A stretch of 64,000 nucleotides of DNA. Origin: Streptomyces sclerotialus. Its GTDB lineage: Bacteria; Actinomycetota; Actinomycetes; Streptomycetales; Streptomycetaceae. Shown one piece after another: positions 41,268-48,863 of the stretch (the stretch's first letter is position 1; each line of letters starts with the position of its first letter). A program made the translations under genes and the position numbers. The notes under the pieces are model-generated. The model had not been told where the DNA came from. It did no database searches and was given only the letters and a program-made list of their open reading frames with translations. The stretch lies in the NCBI GenBank assembly GCA_000719105.1, contig JODX01000009.1, positions 124,001 through 188,000 of the forward strand, in the 5' to 3' direction.

Positions 41268-42367
41268 TCACACCCTCTGGGACTTTGACGTCGTCCTTCC
41301 TGACACGCCGTGCAGGAAGGCCGCTAGGCGGTCGGCCTCTTCGTTGATCGCGGTGTGATCGGCGGGGCTGAGGACGCGCAGTGGTGTGACGGTGAGGGTG
41401 CCGTTGCCGCTGGTCCAGGTGGCCGCCACCCGGCCGTCGACGAGTACGAGGCGTTCACCGGCGACGGAGAGGCCGCGGTGGGTGTCGTCGATGATGCGGG
41501 TGCGGTCGTGATAGCCGAGGACGGTGTTGTCGAAGGCGGGCAGGAAGCGTACGGGGGCGGGGGTGTCCGGGTCGGGTCTCGGGACGTCGGGCAGATCGAG
41601 CAGTTCGCGGCCCTGGTCATCGCGGAAGCTGATCAGTTCGTCGGCGTCGCGGAGGGCGGCGACGGCCCTCGGCAGGCCGGCCAGGCCGCACCAGGCGCGC
41701 AGGTCGGTGCTGGTGGCGGGACCGAAGGCACGCAGGTACCGGCGGACGAGGTCCGTGTCCGCGTCGACGCCGCCGGGGGTGGGCGGGTCGGTACGGGCGA
41801 GCCAGGTGGACAGGGGCAGATACGTCGCTCCGGCCTTGCTGCGCCAGGTGCCGCGCGGGGGAAGCTGCACGGTGGGGACGAGAGCGGCGACGACGGCTTC
41901 GCCCAGGACCCGGGCCTGATGTCGGGCCAGTGCGGGGCGAGGGCCCGGCCGATGTCGCCGAGGGAGCGGGGCAGGCCGTCGGCCATGAGGGCCTGGGCCC
42001 GTACGGCAAGGTCGTCCGGGTCGAGGTCGGTGAGGTCCCGACGGTACGTGCCGAGGGTGCGCTGGCGGAGCAGGGTGTGGTGGCGGGGCCGCCAATTCCA
42101 GGCGTCGTCGGCGGTGACCAGGTGCACGGTGCGGCGCATGAGGTGCAGACGGACGAGCGCGCGCTGTTCGAGCAGACGCGAGAGCTCGTCTGGGTCGAAG
42201 TCGCGCACCCGGGACCAGAGTCCGGTGAACGGCTCCTGCGGCTCCTGGGCCTGGAGGCCGCCGAGGTGGGCGACGACGTCGGGAAGTCCGGCGTCGGTGC
42301 GGTTCAGCAGGAACTGGCGGGCCAGGGTCGCGCGGTTGAGGGCGCGGGTGCTGAGGCGGGTGGTCAC
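41268..42367 (-). pseudogene. Frameshifted winged-helix DNA-binding (HTH_42/AlkZ-like) protein
   Basis: The first part from GTG 42367 (VTTRLSTRALNRATLARQFL, VAHLGGLQAQEPQEPFTGLW, LMRRTVHLVTADDAWNW) and the last part in a second frame (VQLPPRGTWRSKAGATYLPL, FLPAFDNTVLGYHDRTRI, DGRVAATWTSGNGTLTV) together match the winged-helix family that includes the AlkZ/AZL DNA glycosylases. The frames meet near 41911-41917 within the sequence AGGCCCGGG; one missing G would restore continuity. The QxQ motif (LQAQ) of that family is intact. Either an inactivated gene or a sequencing error. GGAG lies 6 bases before the start. Confidence 0.82.
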
Positions 42368-42452
42368 GTGTACTCCGTGCTGGGTGAGTCGGCGAGTGCG
42401 TGCCACGCCCAGGCGCGTGACACGCACTCCCTGGACCTGGGAAAACTCCCTG

Positions 42453-42923
42453 TCAGCCGGCGTCGTACGCGGCGGCCACGTCGAGGACCCAGGTGACGCC
42501 GAACCGGTCGGTCAGCATCCCGAAGGCCGGTGCCCACTGTGCGGGCCCGAAGTCCTCGACCACGGTGGCGCCCTCGGACAGCTTCTTCCACAGCTCGCCG
42601 ACCTCCTCAACGGTCTCGCCGCGGACGGACATGAAGAACGGCTCGTGGGTCAGCGTCATGCCGTGCTCGCGCCGGGTGGTACCGGTCGGGCCGGCCTCGC
42701 CACCGGCCTGGCCGGGGATGTCGTACGCCATGACGCGGAAGCCGTTGTCGGCGTCGTCGATCTGACCGAAGACGATCTTGTCGGCGTCGGGCAGTTCCTT
42801 CGGCATGCCGAAGTCACCGTACGTGACGGCGGTGAGCCGGCCGCCGAAGACGGACCGGTAGAACTCCAGCGCCTCACGGGCGTTGCCCCGGAAGTTGAGG
42901 TGGGCGGTGGTGGCGAAAGCCAT
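42453..42923 (-). CDS. VOC-superfamily protein (PhnB-like)
   Basis: A 156-residue glyoxalase/VOC fold protein of the PhnB/3-demethylubiquinone type: HLNFRGNAREALEFYRSVFG, RVMAYDIPG, EPFFMSVRGETVEEVGELWK and APAFGMLTDRFGVTWVLDV. Substrate unknown. It is divergent from a WYL-domain regulator at 43023, with 99 bases between, an arrangement typical for a regulator and its target. Confidence 0.9.
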   Translation of the reverse strand: MAFATTAHLNFRGNAREALEFYRSVFGGRLTAVTYGDFGMPKELPDADKIVFGQIDDADNGFRVMAYDIPGQAGGEAGPTGTTRREHGMTLTHEPFFMSVRGETVEEVGELWKKLSEGATVVEDFGPAQWAPAFGMLTDRFGVTWVLDVAAAYDAG

Positions 42924-43022
42924 GGTGACTCCGTACGGATCGAGGCGGGGTGTCGGTTCGAGTCCGAGGTTCGCAGGGGAAGGTGCCAGGTTGTGTCACC
43001 TACTCCGGGCAGTATCAGCACC

Positions 43023-44030
43023 ATGCCGAAGACTTCCGCTCGTCTGCTGACTCTGCTGTCGCTGCTGCAGACCCGCCGCGACTGGCCCGGCACCCTGCTG
43101 GCCGACCGCCTCGGCATCAGCCTGCGCACCGTGCGCCGTGACGTCGACCGCCTCCGCGAGCTCGGCTACTCAATCGCTGCGGTGAAGGGACCCGACGGCG
43201 GCTACCGGCTCAGTGCGGGCACCGAGCTGCCACCGCTGCTGTTCGACGACGAGCAGGTCGTCGCACTCACCGTCGCCCTGCGGACCGCCGCGACCCGGCC
43301 GGACGACACCCTCGCCGAACCCTCCGCGCGGGCGCTGCACACCGTCCGCCAGGTGATGCCCGCCCGGCTGCGCCATCGCATCGACGCCCTGCGGGTCACC
43401 GCCGTCGAACCGCCCACCACCCGGCCGTCCGCCGCGGTCGGCAGCGACGTGCTGCTCGCGGTCAGCGCCGCTGTGCACGCCCGCGAGGTCCTGCGTTTCG
43501 ACTACGTCAGCGGCAGCGGTAGCGGGTGGACGACCGAGGAGCCGCCGCGCCGTGTCGAACCCCATCACGTCATCACCTGGGACGGGCGCTGGTACCTCAT
43601 CGCCTTCGACCTCGACAGGCACGACTGGCGCACCTTCCGCGCCGACCGGATCACCCCGCGCACTCCCACCGGCCCCCGGTTCACCCGGCGCGAGCTCCCC
43701 GGCGGCGGCGACATCACCACCTACCTCACCGGCGTCTTCCGCGGCTCCACCGACGACTCTGGGGACTGGCCATGCCGGGGGACGGTAATCCTTGGCTTGG
43801 ACGCCGCCACCGTGTCCCTCTATACCCGCGAGGGCCTGGTGGAAGAACTGGACGACGGCCGCTGCCGGCTCACTCTGGGTTCGTGGTCATGGACGGGCCT
43901 GGCCTCGGCCTTTGCCATGTACGACGCCGAGATCGAGGTGGTCGGCCCGCCGGAACTCACGGATGTCTTCGCTCAGCTCGGCAACCGTTTCCTGCGTACG
44001 GCGAAGGGGTCCCCCGCTACTTCGCCATGA
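43023..44030 (+). CDS. YafY-type regulator with HTH_11 and WYL domains
   Basis: A 335-residue regulator with an N-terminal winged helix (RLLTLLSLLQTRRDWPG, RLGISLRTVRRDVDRLREL, about 7-60), a WYL domain (about 145-220: EVLRFDYVSGSG, RRVEPHHVITWDGRWYLIAF, with the RWYLIAFD motif) and a C-terminal WCX extension. WYL domains sense nucleic acids or small ligands. It is divergent from the VOC gene and probably controls it. The last 14 bases overlap the convergent DUF397 gene. Confidence 0.92.
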   Translation: MPKTSARLLTLLSLLQTRRDWPGTLLADRLGISLRTVRRDVDRLRELGYSIAAVKGPDGGYRLSAGTELPPLLFDDEQVVALTVALRTAATRPDDTLAEPSARALHTVRQVMPARLRHRIDALRVTAVEPPTTRPSAAVGSDVLLAVSAAVHAREVLRFDYVSGSGSGWTTEEPPRRVEPHHVITWDGRWYLIAFDLDRHDWRTFRADRITPRTPTGPRFTRRELPGGGDITTYLTGVFRGSTDDSGDWPCRGTVILGLDAATVSLYTREGLVEELDDGRCRLTLGSWSWTGLASAFAMYDAEIEVVGPPELTDVFAQLGNRFLRTAKGSPATSP

Positions 44031-44211
44031 GCACGAAAGCGGACCAGGAAGCGGCGGAGATGATCAGCGGTGCCGCTTCTGGCGCCTTGCTGTCGCGGAC
44101 GGGGACTATGCCGGGGTAGCCGTCGGCGACCTCGACGCAGTTGTTGTCTCCCCCGTCGCTGTAGCTCGACTTGCGCCAGGCGGCGGTGCTTAGGTCAAGG
44201 GTGTACTTCAT
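44017..44211 (-). CDS. DUF397 protein (copy 2)
   Basis: A 64-residue DUF397 protein: LSTAAWRKSSYSDGGDNNCV, EVADGYPGIVPVRDSKAPEA, ISAASWSAFV. Almost the same pattern as the next gene upstream. Some DUF397 proteins bind and inhibit a neighbouring XRE regulator, as in the Scr1/Scr2 pair of S. coelicolor. It follows the other DUF397 gene by 5 bases. Confidence 0.9.
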   Translation of the reverse strand: MKYTLDLSTAAWRKSSYSDGGDNNCVEVADGYPGIVPVRDSKAPEAAPLIISAASWSAFVLMAK

Positions 44212-44216
44212 GCCGA

Positions 44217-44420
44217 TCAGCTGCGGCCCTTGACCCGCGCAACGAACGCGCACCAGGACGCAGCGGGGAAAACCAGCGGGGATGCCTCGGGCGTCTTGCT
44301 GTCGCGGACGGGGACTATGCCGGGGTGGCCGTCGGCCACCTCGACGCAATCGTTGGCACCCCCCTCGCTGTAACTCGACTTGCGCCATATTGCGTGGCTG
44401 AGGTCGGAAGTGTGCGTCAT
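44217..44420 (-). CDS. DUF397 protein (copy 1)
   Basis: A 67-residue DUF397 protein: LSHAIWRKSSYSEGGANDCV, EVADGHPGIVPVRDSKTPEA, FPAASWCAFVARVKGRS. ATG 44420 overlaps the stop of the XRE regulator by four bases (ATGA). Tandem DUF397 genes downstream of an XRE gene are common in Streptomyces. It could modulate DNA binding by that regulator. Confidence 0.92.
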   Translation of the reverse strand: MTHTSDLSHAIWRKSSYSEGGANDCVEVADGHPGIVPVRDSKTPEASPLVFPAASWCAFVARVKGRS

Positions 44421-45241
44421 GATCCGTGCTCCTCCATTACGCCCCTGATGAACGTGAGCGAGTCCGACGGGGACAATGCCAGGTCGCGGAGCCGATCGTA
44501 GGAGAGTCGGCGCCGCAAGACTTCATCCGCGGTTTCATCCAGCTGACCGCATCCGTTGCCTTCCTTGTAGGCAACGGCACTTCCATCGTCCTGCCAGAGC
44601 AACGTCAGTGACCCCGTCATGTGGTGGTGAACACCGGCGGAGAACGGCAGCACTTGAAGCATCAGGTTGGGCCACATCGCGACCGACTCCAGATGGAGCA
44701 ACTGCTCACGCCAGGTCTCGGCGCGGGCAGCAGGACGCCGGAGTGCAGCCTCGTCCACGATGATCCGAACGTTGGGCTCCGGCTTTCGCCGTAGCAGGTA
44801 CTGGCGCCCTAACCGTGCCGCCACCTGTTCGTCCACCAGTTCGTCAACGTCAGCCGTTGTCTGGCCCCCAGACAACACCTCCCGGGCGAACTCCTCTGTC
44901 TGCAGGAGACCTGGCACCGCTGGCGTGAAGACCCGAATGACCCGCGCCGTCGCCTCCAGCTCCATGAACCGCTTGTACTGGTTGCTGAAGGCGTCGAGCC
45001 TTGCCGCCTTCCAATGGCTTACGAGCAGGTCACTGCACCCGTAGTACTCGTCCAAGTCCTCCATGACGGTCACCTTGGAGAGCCGTTCACCCGCCTCCAG
45101 CCGGTACAGGTAGCTCTTGTCGTAACCCATCTCGTCGGCCAGCTGCCCCAGCGACTTCCCAGCCTTCTCGCGCAGATACCGGAGCGTCTGCCCCAGCACG
45201 AGACGACCCGAATCCCGTTGCCCGTCAACTGCATTGCTCAC
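44417..45241 (-). CDS. XRE regulator with DUF5753 (Scr1-like)
   Basis: A 274-residue regulator with XRE helix-turn-helix at about 15-75 (LGQTLRYLREKAGKSLGQLA, YDKSYLYRLEAGERL) and a DUF5753 domain at about 95-270 (TPAVPGLLQTEEFAREVLSG, RILDEAALRRP-like INV segment NVRIIVDEAALRRP, FSAGVHHHMTGSLTLLW). This is the Scr1-type regulator that pairs with DUF397 proteins. GTG 45241 follows GGGGAGG. Divergent from a pair of small genes at 45370 and 45690; the 128-base gap contains both promoters. Confidence 0.92.
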   Translation of the reverse strand: MSNAVDGQRDSGRLVLGQTLRYLREKAGKSLGQLADEMGYDKSYLYRLEAGERLSKVTVMEDLDEYYGCSDLLVSHWKAARLDAFSNQYKRFMELEATARVIRVFTPAVPGLLQTEEFAREVLSGGQTTADVDELVDEQVAARLGRQYLLRRKPEPNVRIIVDEAALRRPAARAETWREQLLHLESVAMWPNLMLQVLPFSAGVHHHMTGSLTLLWQDDGSAVAYKEGNGCGQLDETADEVLRRRLSYDRLRDLALSPSDSLTFIRGVMEEHGS

Positions 45242-45369
45242 CGTCACCCCTCCCCGTTGCCTGGCGCTCCAGACAACACCAAGCCTCTTCCGCAGCGTAC
45301 GCGCCACCAGTGACGATCGGAGCACGAACCGTAATCGCCGCTCGTCACGGCACCGAGAAGGGAACACCC

Positions 45370-45693
45370 ATGCGCGTACGCCTCGCCGAAGCCTGCGAGT
45401 TCATCCTGCTGGTCCTCCTGCGGGCCCTGCTGCCCGCCCGAGGGCGGCACCGATCCGTCGCCGTACCGGCCCAGTCCCCGGCCTGCTCCCCGCCCGTACA
45501 TCCACGGGCCAAGGCCACCCGCGACGCACAACCCCGCGAGTGGGACACCCCCCTCGTACGCCCCTACCTCCTCACCCCGGACGAGCGCCGCGAGCGCAAG
45601 CTGCAACGCCGGCGCCGCCAGGCCCTCTGGCTGGCCACCCACGGCATCGACGTCGGGCCCCGCCACATCCACGGGATGGAGGTCTCCGCATGA
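45370..45693 (+). CDS. Small basic protein with hydrophobic N-terminus (paralogue of the gene at 1629)
   Basis: A 107-residue protein: MRVRLAEACEFILLVLLRALLPARGRHR (shown in parts as EFILLVLLRALLP and ARGRHR), a Pro/Ser/Ala linker, PLVRPYLLTPDERRERKLQR and ALWLATHGIDVGPRHIHGME. The N-terminal helix is followed by an arginine-rich block. It resembles the gene at 1629 along its length. The stop overlaps the next start by four bases (ATGA). Located divergently from the Scr1-like regulator, it is likely a target of it. No function is known. Confidence 0.8.
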   Translation: MRVRLAEACEFILLVLLRALLPARGRHRSVAVPAQSPACSPPVHPRAKATRDAQPREWDTPLVRPYLLTPDERRERKLQRRRRQALWLATHGIDVGPRHIHGMEVSA

Positions 45694-45977
45694 CCACGAA
45701 CCTGCGCCTGCTCCCCTGGACCACACCCGAGGGCAAACCCTGCTACCTGAGCTCCGACGGCGGAGACAGCACGCTGTCCCGGCTCGCCGACGACGTGGAG
45801 GCGGCCCAGCTCGCCTCGGGCGAGCAGGTGCTCGCAGGTTCCAGAGCCGTACTCGCCGATCCCAAGGCCGGCGAGCGGGCGATGCGCTTCGCGCTGACCA
45901 GGGCGACGGAGTGCCTGGAGGACGTCATCCGGATCTCGGTCAGCCGGGGCGAACGCGTCCCGGGGGGCGAACAGTGA
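45690..45977 (+). CDS. Small conserved protein (intact paralogue of the frameshifted gene at 1880)
   Basis: A 95-residue protein: MTTNLRLLPWTTPEGKPCYL, LSRLADDVEAAQLASGEQVL and RFALTRATECLEDVIRISVS. It is partly helical without membrane segments. Four-base overlap with the preceding gene suggests that the two are made in fixed ratio. Its frameshifted counterpart at 1880 gives an independent copy of the same pair next to another XRE regulator. Confidence 0.82.
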   Translation: MTTNLRLLPWTTPEGKPCYLSSDGGDSTLSRLADDVEAAQLASGEQVLAGSRAVLADPKAGERAMRFALTRATECLEDVIRISVSRGERVPGGEQ

Positions 45978-46075
45978 CACCACCGCTCTCGTCCTCCAGC
46001 ACCCGGCCCCCATCACGCTCTACCGTGTACCTCCGGTCCAGCCACACCGCCCCCGCCGGAGAAGAGAAACCGATC

Positions 46076-46402
46076 ATGGCCCACGAGGTGGATCCGAACT
46101 CCTGCGAGAGAACTCCCGAGGCGATCCGCGCGGCCCTGCAACGGCGGCCCGACTGGTTGCGGGCCTTCGAGCAGGACTGGCTCAGCGCGGCGGCGGACTT
46201 CGACCGATCGGCGCTCGACGCCGTGACCGACAAGTGGTTCCCCTTCGCCTGCGCCTGCGCGACACCGGGATACCTGGACGAGGTGGAGCAGACGGTCAAG
46301 CGGATGACCGAGGGCGACACCGAGGGCATGGTCTTCCGCGACACGGACGGGAACGCCTACGACGCCGACAACCGGCCCATCGACGCGAGCAGGCCAGGGT
46401 GA
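46076..46402 (+). CDS. DUF6247 family protein (antitoxin-like)
   Basis: A 108-residue homologue of the protein at 40723: CERTPEAIRAALQRRPDWLR, AFEQDWLSAAADFDRSALDA, WFPFACACATPGYLDEVEQT, and a C-terminus DNRPIDASRPG. ATG 46076. The stop overlaps the following short gene (GTGA), as in the other DUF6247 unit. It is downstream of the small-gene pair with about 100 bases between. Confidence 0.75.
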   Translation: MAHEVDPNSCERTPEAIRAALQRRPDWLRAFEQDWLSAAADFDRSALDAVTDKWFPFACACATPGYLDEVEQTVKRMTEGDTEGMVFRDTDGNAYDADNRPIDASRPG

Positions 46403-46638
46403 GCGCGTACGCGATCAGATACGTCGACCGCGCGGCTCAGCGCAGGGCCGCGTTGCAAGCACCTCAGCGTGCGGCGCTGGAGGAGCTGGAGAAGCGGCTC
46501 AGCCTCAATCCGTTCGGCGCGCCCGCGATCAGCAACCGGGACAACAGCTGGTCGGCGTCGTTCACGGGCGGCTTCATCACGTACGTCGTATCCAACCGGC
46601 ATGTGGTGATCAACGTCATCGACCTGGTGGCTCCCTGA
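46399..46638 (+). CDS. Small partner of a DUF6247 protein, RelE/ParE-like size
   Basis: A 79-residue basic protein: YAIRYVDRAAQRRAALQAPQ, LEELEKRLSLNPFGAPAISN, then WSASFTGGFITYVVSNRHVV, INVIDLVAP. The order helix-helix-beta sheet with a C-terminal (V/I)NVIDL strand resembles RelE/ParE toxins. Coupled to the DUF6247 gene. The toxin assignment is inference from fold pattern and organisation. Confidence 0.65.
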   Translation: MSAYAIRYVDRAAQRRAALQAPQRAALEELEKRLSLNPFGAPAISNRDNSWSASFTGGFITYVVSNRHVVINVIDLVAP

Positions 46639-46740
46639 TCACCCCAGGCCTCCCGCAACAACCCGGCAACCTTTCCCCCCACGGCTCCCACAAGCAAGTG
46701 ACCCCACTCACCCCTCACTTGACCGGACCGGGAGCAGCCC

Positions 46741-48843
46741 GTGGATGAGACACGCGATGAGACCCGCAGCAAGGCGGCCCGCAGCAAGGCCCGGCACCGC
46801 AGACGGCGGACGACGGCTGTGACGGCCGGGGTACCGCTCGCCGTGGTGGCCGCGGCGGCGCTGGCGTACGGCAACGAGTTCGGGGTGTTCGGCGAGGGCT
46901 CGCAGGCCCACGCGGACACCGCCGCCGCAGCGGCCTGGGCCACCGACGTCGCCGACGGCTTCGCGTCCGTCAACGCCCTCGGGCAGAACGGCACGTACGG
47001 CGGGCGGGACGGCAAGACCGTCACCGTGAGGACCCTCGCGGACCTGGAGAAGTACGCGACCGCCGCCGAGCCGTACGTCATCGTCGTCGCCGGGACCATC
47101 AACATGGACCCCGTCGGCAAGGAGATCAAGGTCGCCTCCGACAAGACGATCGTGGGGTCCGGGACCTCCGGGCACATCGTCGGCGGCGGCTTCTTCCTCG
47201 GCACCGGCGTGCACAACGTGATCATCCGGAACCTGACGATCCGGGACTCGTACCAGGGCACCTGGAACGACAAGGACCACGACTTCGACGCCATCCAGAT
47301 GGACGGCGCCCATCACGTCTGGATCGACCACAACAACCTGCGGCACATGGCCGACGGACTGATCGACAGCCGCAAGGACACCACCTACGTGACCGTGTCC
47401 TGGAACAAGCTGAGCAACAACAACAAGACCTTCGGCATCGGCTGGACCGAAAACGTCACCGCCGATCTCACCATCCACCACAACTGGTTCAGCGACACCG
47501 AGCAGCGGAACCCCTCCGCCGACAACATCGCGCACGCGCACCTCTACAACAACTATCTGGAGGACGTCGCCGGGACGGACATCGCCTCCTCGTACGGCAA
47601 CTACGCGCGCGGCGCCACCAAGATGGTTCTGGAGAACTCCTATTTCCAGGGCATGAAGAACCCCGTCCAGAAGGACAGCACCGCCGCCCTCGTCCAGCGC
47701 GGCAACGTCTTCTCCGGGACGAGCGGGCGCAACGAGAGCGGCGGTACGGCGTTCGACCCGAAGGCGTACTACAGCTACACGCTGGACAAGGCGGCCGATG
47801 TGCCGGCGCTGCTCAAGGCCGGGACCGGGCCGCGGAGTTCCATCGGTACGGCGGCTGCCACGGCTTCCACCACGGCCGCCGCGGCCACCACCCTCACCGT
47901 CGCCAAGGACGGCACCGGCCAGTACACCTCCGTCCAGGCCGCCGTGAACGCCGTCCCCGCGAACAACCCCTCCCGCGTGGTGATCTCCGTCAAGCCGGGT
48001 ACGTACCGCGAGCTCGTCAAGGTGCCCTCCAACAAGCCGCACGTCACCATCCAGGGCAGCGGCAGCAGCCGCAAAGACACGGTGATCGTCTACAACAACG
48101 CGGCCGGCACGCAGAAGCCCGACGGGTCGGGTACCTACGGCACCGGCGGCAGCGCCACCGTCGCCGTCGAGGCCGACGACTTCCAGGCCCGCAACCTGAC
48201 CATCCTCAACGACTTCGACGAGAAGGCGAACCAGTCCCTCTCCGGCCACCAGGCCGTCGCCCTGCGCACCGCCGCCGACAAGGTGTTCCTCGACGGCGTC
48301 ATCGTCGAGGGCGACCAGGACACCCTGCTCCTGGACACCGCGTCCAAGGACAAGCTGGGCCGGGTCTACATGAGCAACTCGTACGTCATCGGCAACGTCG
48401 ACTTCGTCTTCGGGCGGGCCACCGCGGTGATCGACAAGTCGGTGATCACGCTGAAGAAGCGCTGGGACGGCACCTCCGCCGGGTACGTCACGGCGCCCAG
48501 CACCGCCGCCAACCGCAAGGGCTTCCTCATCAACCGGACGACCGTCAACGGTGACGTGTCGGCGTCGTCCTTCTACCTGGGCCGTCCCTGGCACGCCGGC
48601 GGGGACGCCACCCTCGACCCGCAGACCACCGTCCGCAACAGCACCCTGAGCGCCGCGATCAAGTCCACCCCGTGGACCGACATGAGCGGCTTCTCGTGGA
48701 AGGACGACCGGTTCGCCGAGTACAAGAACACTGGGGCCGGTGCGGGGAGTGCGAGCAGCAACCGGCCGCAGCTGACCGACGCCCAGGCGGCGGACCAGGA
48801 GGTCGCCGACTGGCTGGGGGACTGGACGCCCACCGCGTCCTGA
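46741..48843 (+). CDS. Secreted pectate lyase (PL1)-pectinesterase (CE8) fusion
   Basis: A 700-residue extracellular enzyme with two activities. A signal peptide/anchor is at about 20-45 (basic RHRRRRT, then VPLAVVAAAALAYG). The PL1 domain (about 55-365) carries the HHVWIDHNNL motif, GIGWTENVTADLTIHHNWFS and NPVQKD. After an Ala/Thr linker (about 370-390) the CE8 domain (about 392-690) has GDQDTLLLDT, VIGNVDFVFGRATAV (Asp) and LGRPWHAGG (Arg), the three canonical pectin methylesterase motifs. It would demethylate pectin and cut the product. GTG 46741 follows GGGAG. It is in the accessory part of the window. Confidence 0.93.
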   Translation: MDETRDETRSKAARSKARHRRRRTTAVTAGVPLAVVAAAALAYGNEFGVFGEGSQAHADTAAAAAWATDVADGFASVNALGQNGTYGGRDGKTVTVRTLADLEKYATAAEPYVIVVAGTINMDPVGKEIKVASDKTIVGSGTSGHIVGGGFFLGTGVHNVIIRNLTIRDSYQGTWNDKDHDFDAIQMDGAHHVWIDHNNLRHMADGLIDSRKDTTYVTVSWNKLSNNNKTFGIGWTENVTADLTIHHNWFSDTEQRNPSADNIAHAHLYNNYLEDVAGTDIASSYGNYARGATKMVLENSYFQGMKNPVQKDSTAALVQRGNVFSGTSGRNESGGTAFDPKAYYSYTLDKAADVPALLKAGTGPRSSIGTAAATASTTAAAATTLTVAKDGTGQYTSVQAAVNAVPANNPSRVVISVKPGTYRELVKVPSNKPHVTIQGSGSSRKDTVIVYNNAAGTQKPDGSGTYGTGGSATVAVEADDFQARNLTILNDFDEKANQSLSGHQAVALRTAADKVFLDGVIVEGDQDTLLLDTASKDKLGRVYMSNSYVIGNVDFVFGRATAVIDKSVITLKKRWDGTSAGYVTAPSTAANRKGFLINRTTVNGDVSASSFYLGRPWHAGGDATLDPQTTVRNSTLSAAIKSTPWTDMSGFSWKDDRFAEYKNTGAGAGSASSNRPQLTDAQAADQEVADWLGDWTPTAS

Positions 48844-48863
48844 CGTCCTCCACCGGCTTCCGG

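Noticed and set aside
46639..46740. CAAGTGA...TCACTTG inverted repeat before the pectate lyase gene
   Set aside because: Arms of 7 bases with a 13-base centre in a C-rich region; weak as an operator or a terminator.
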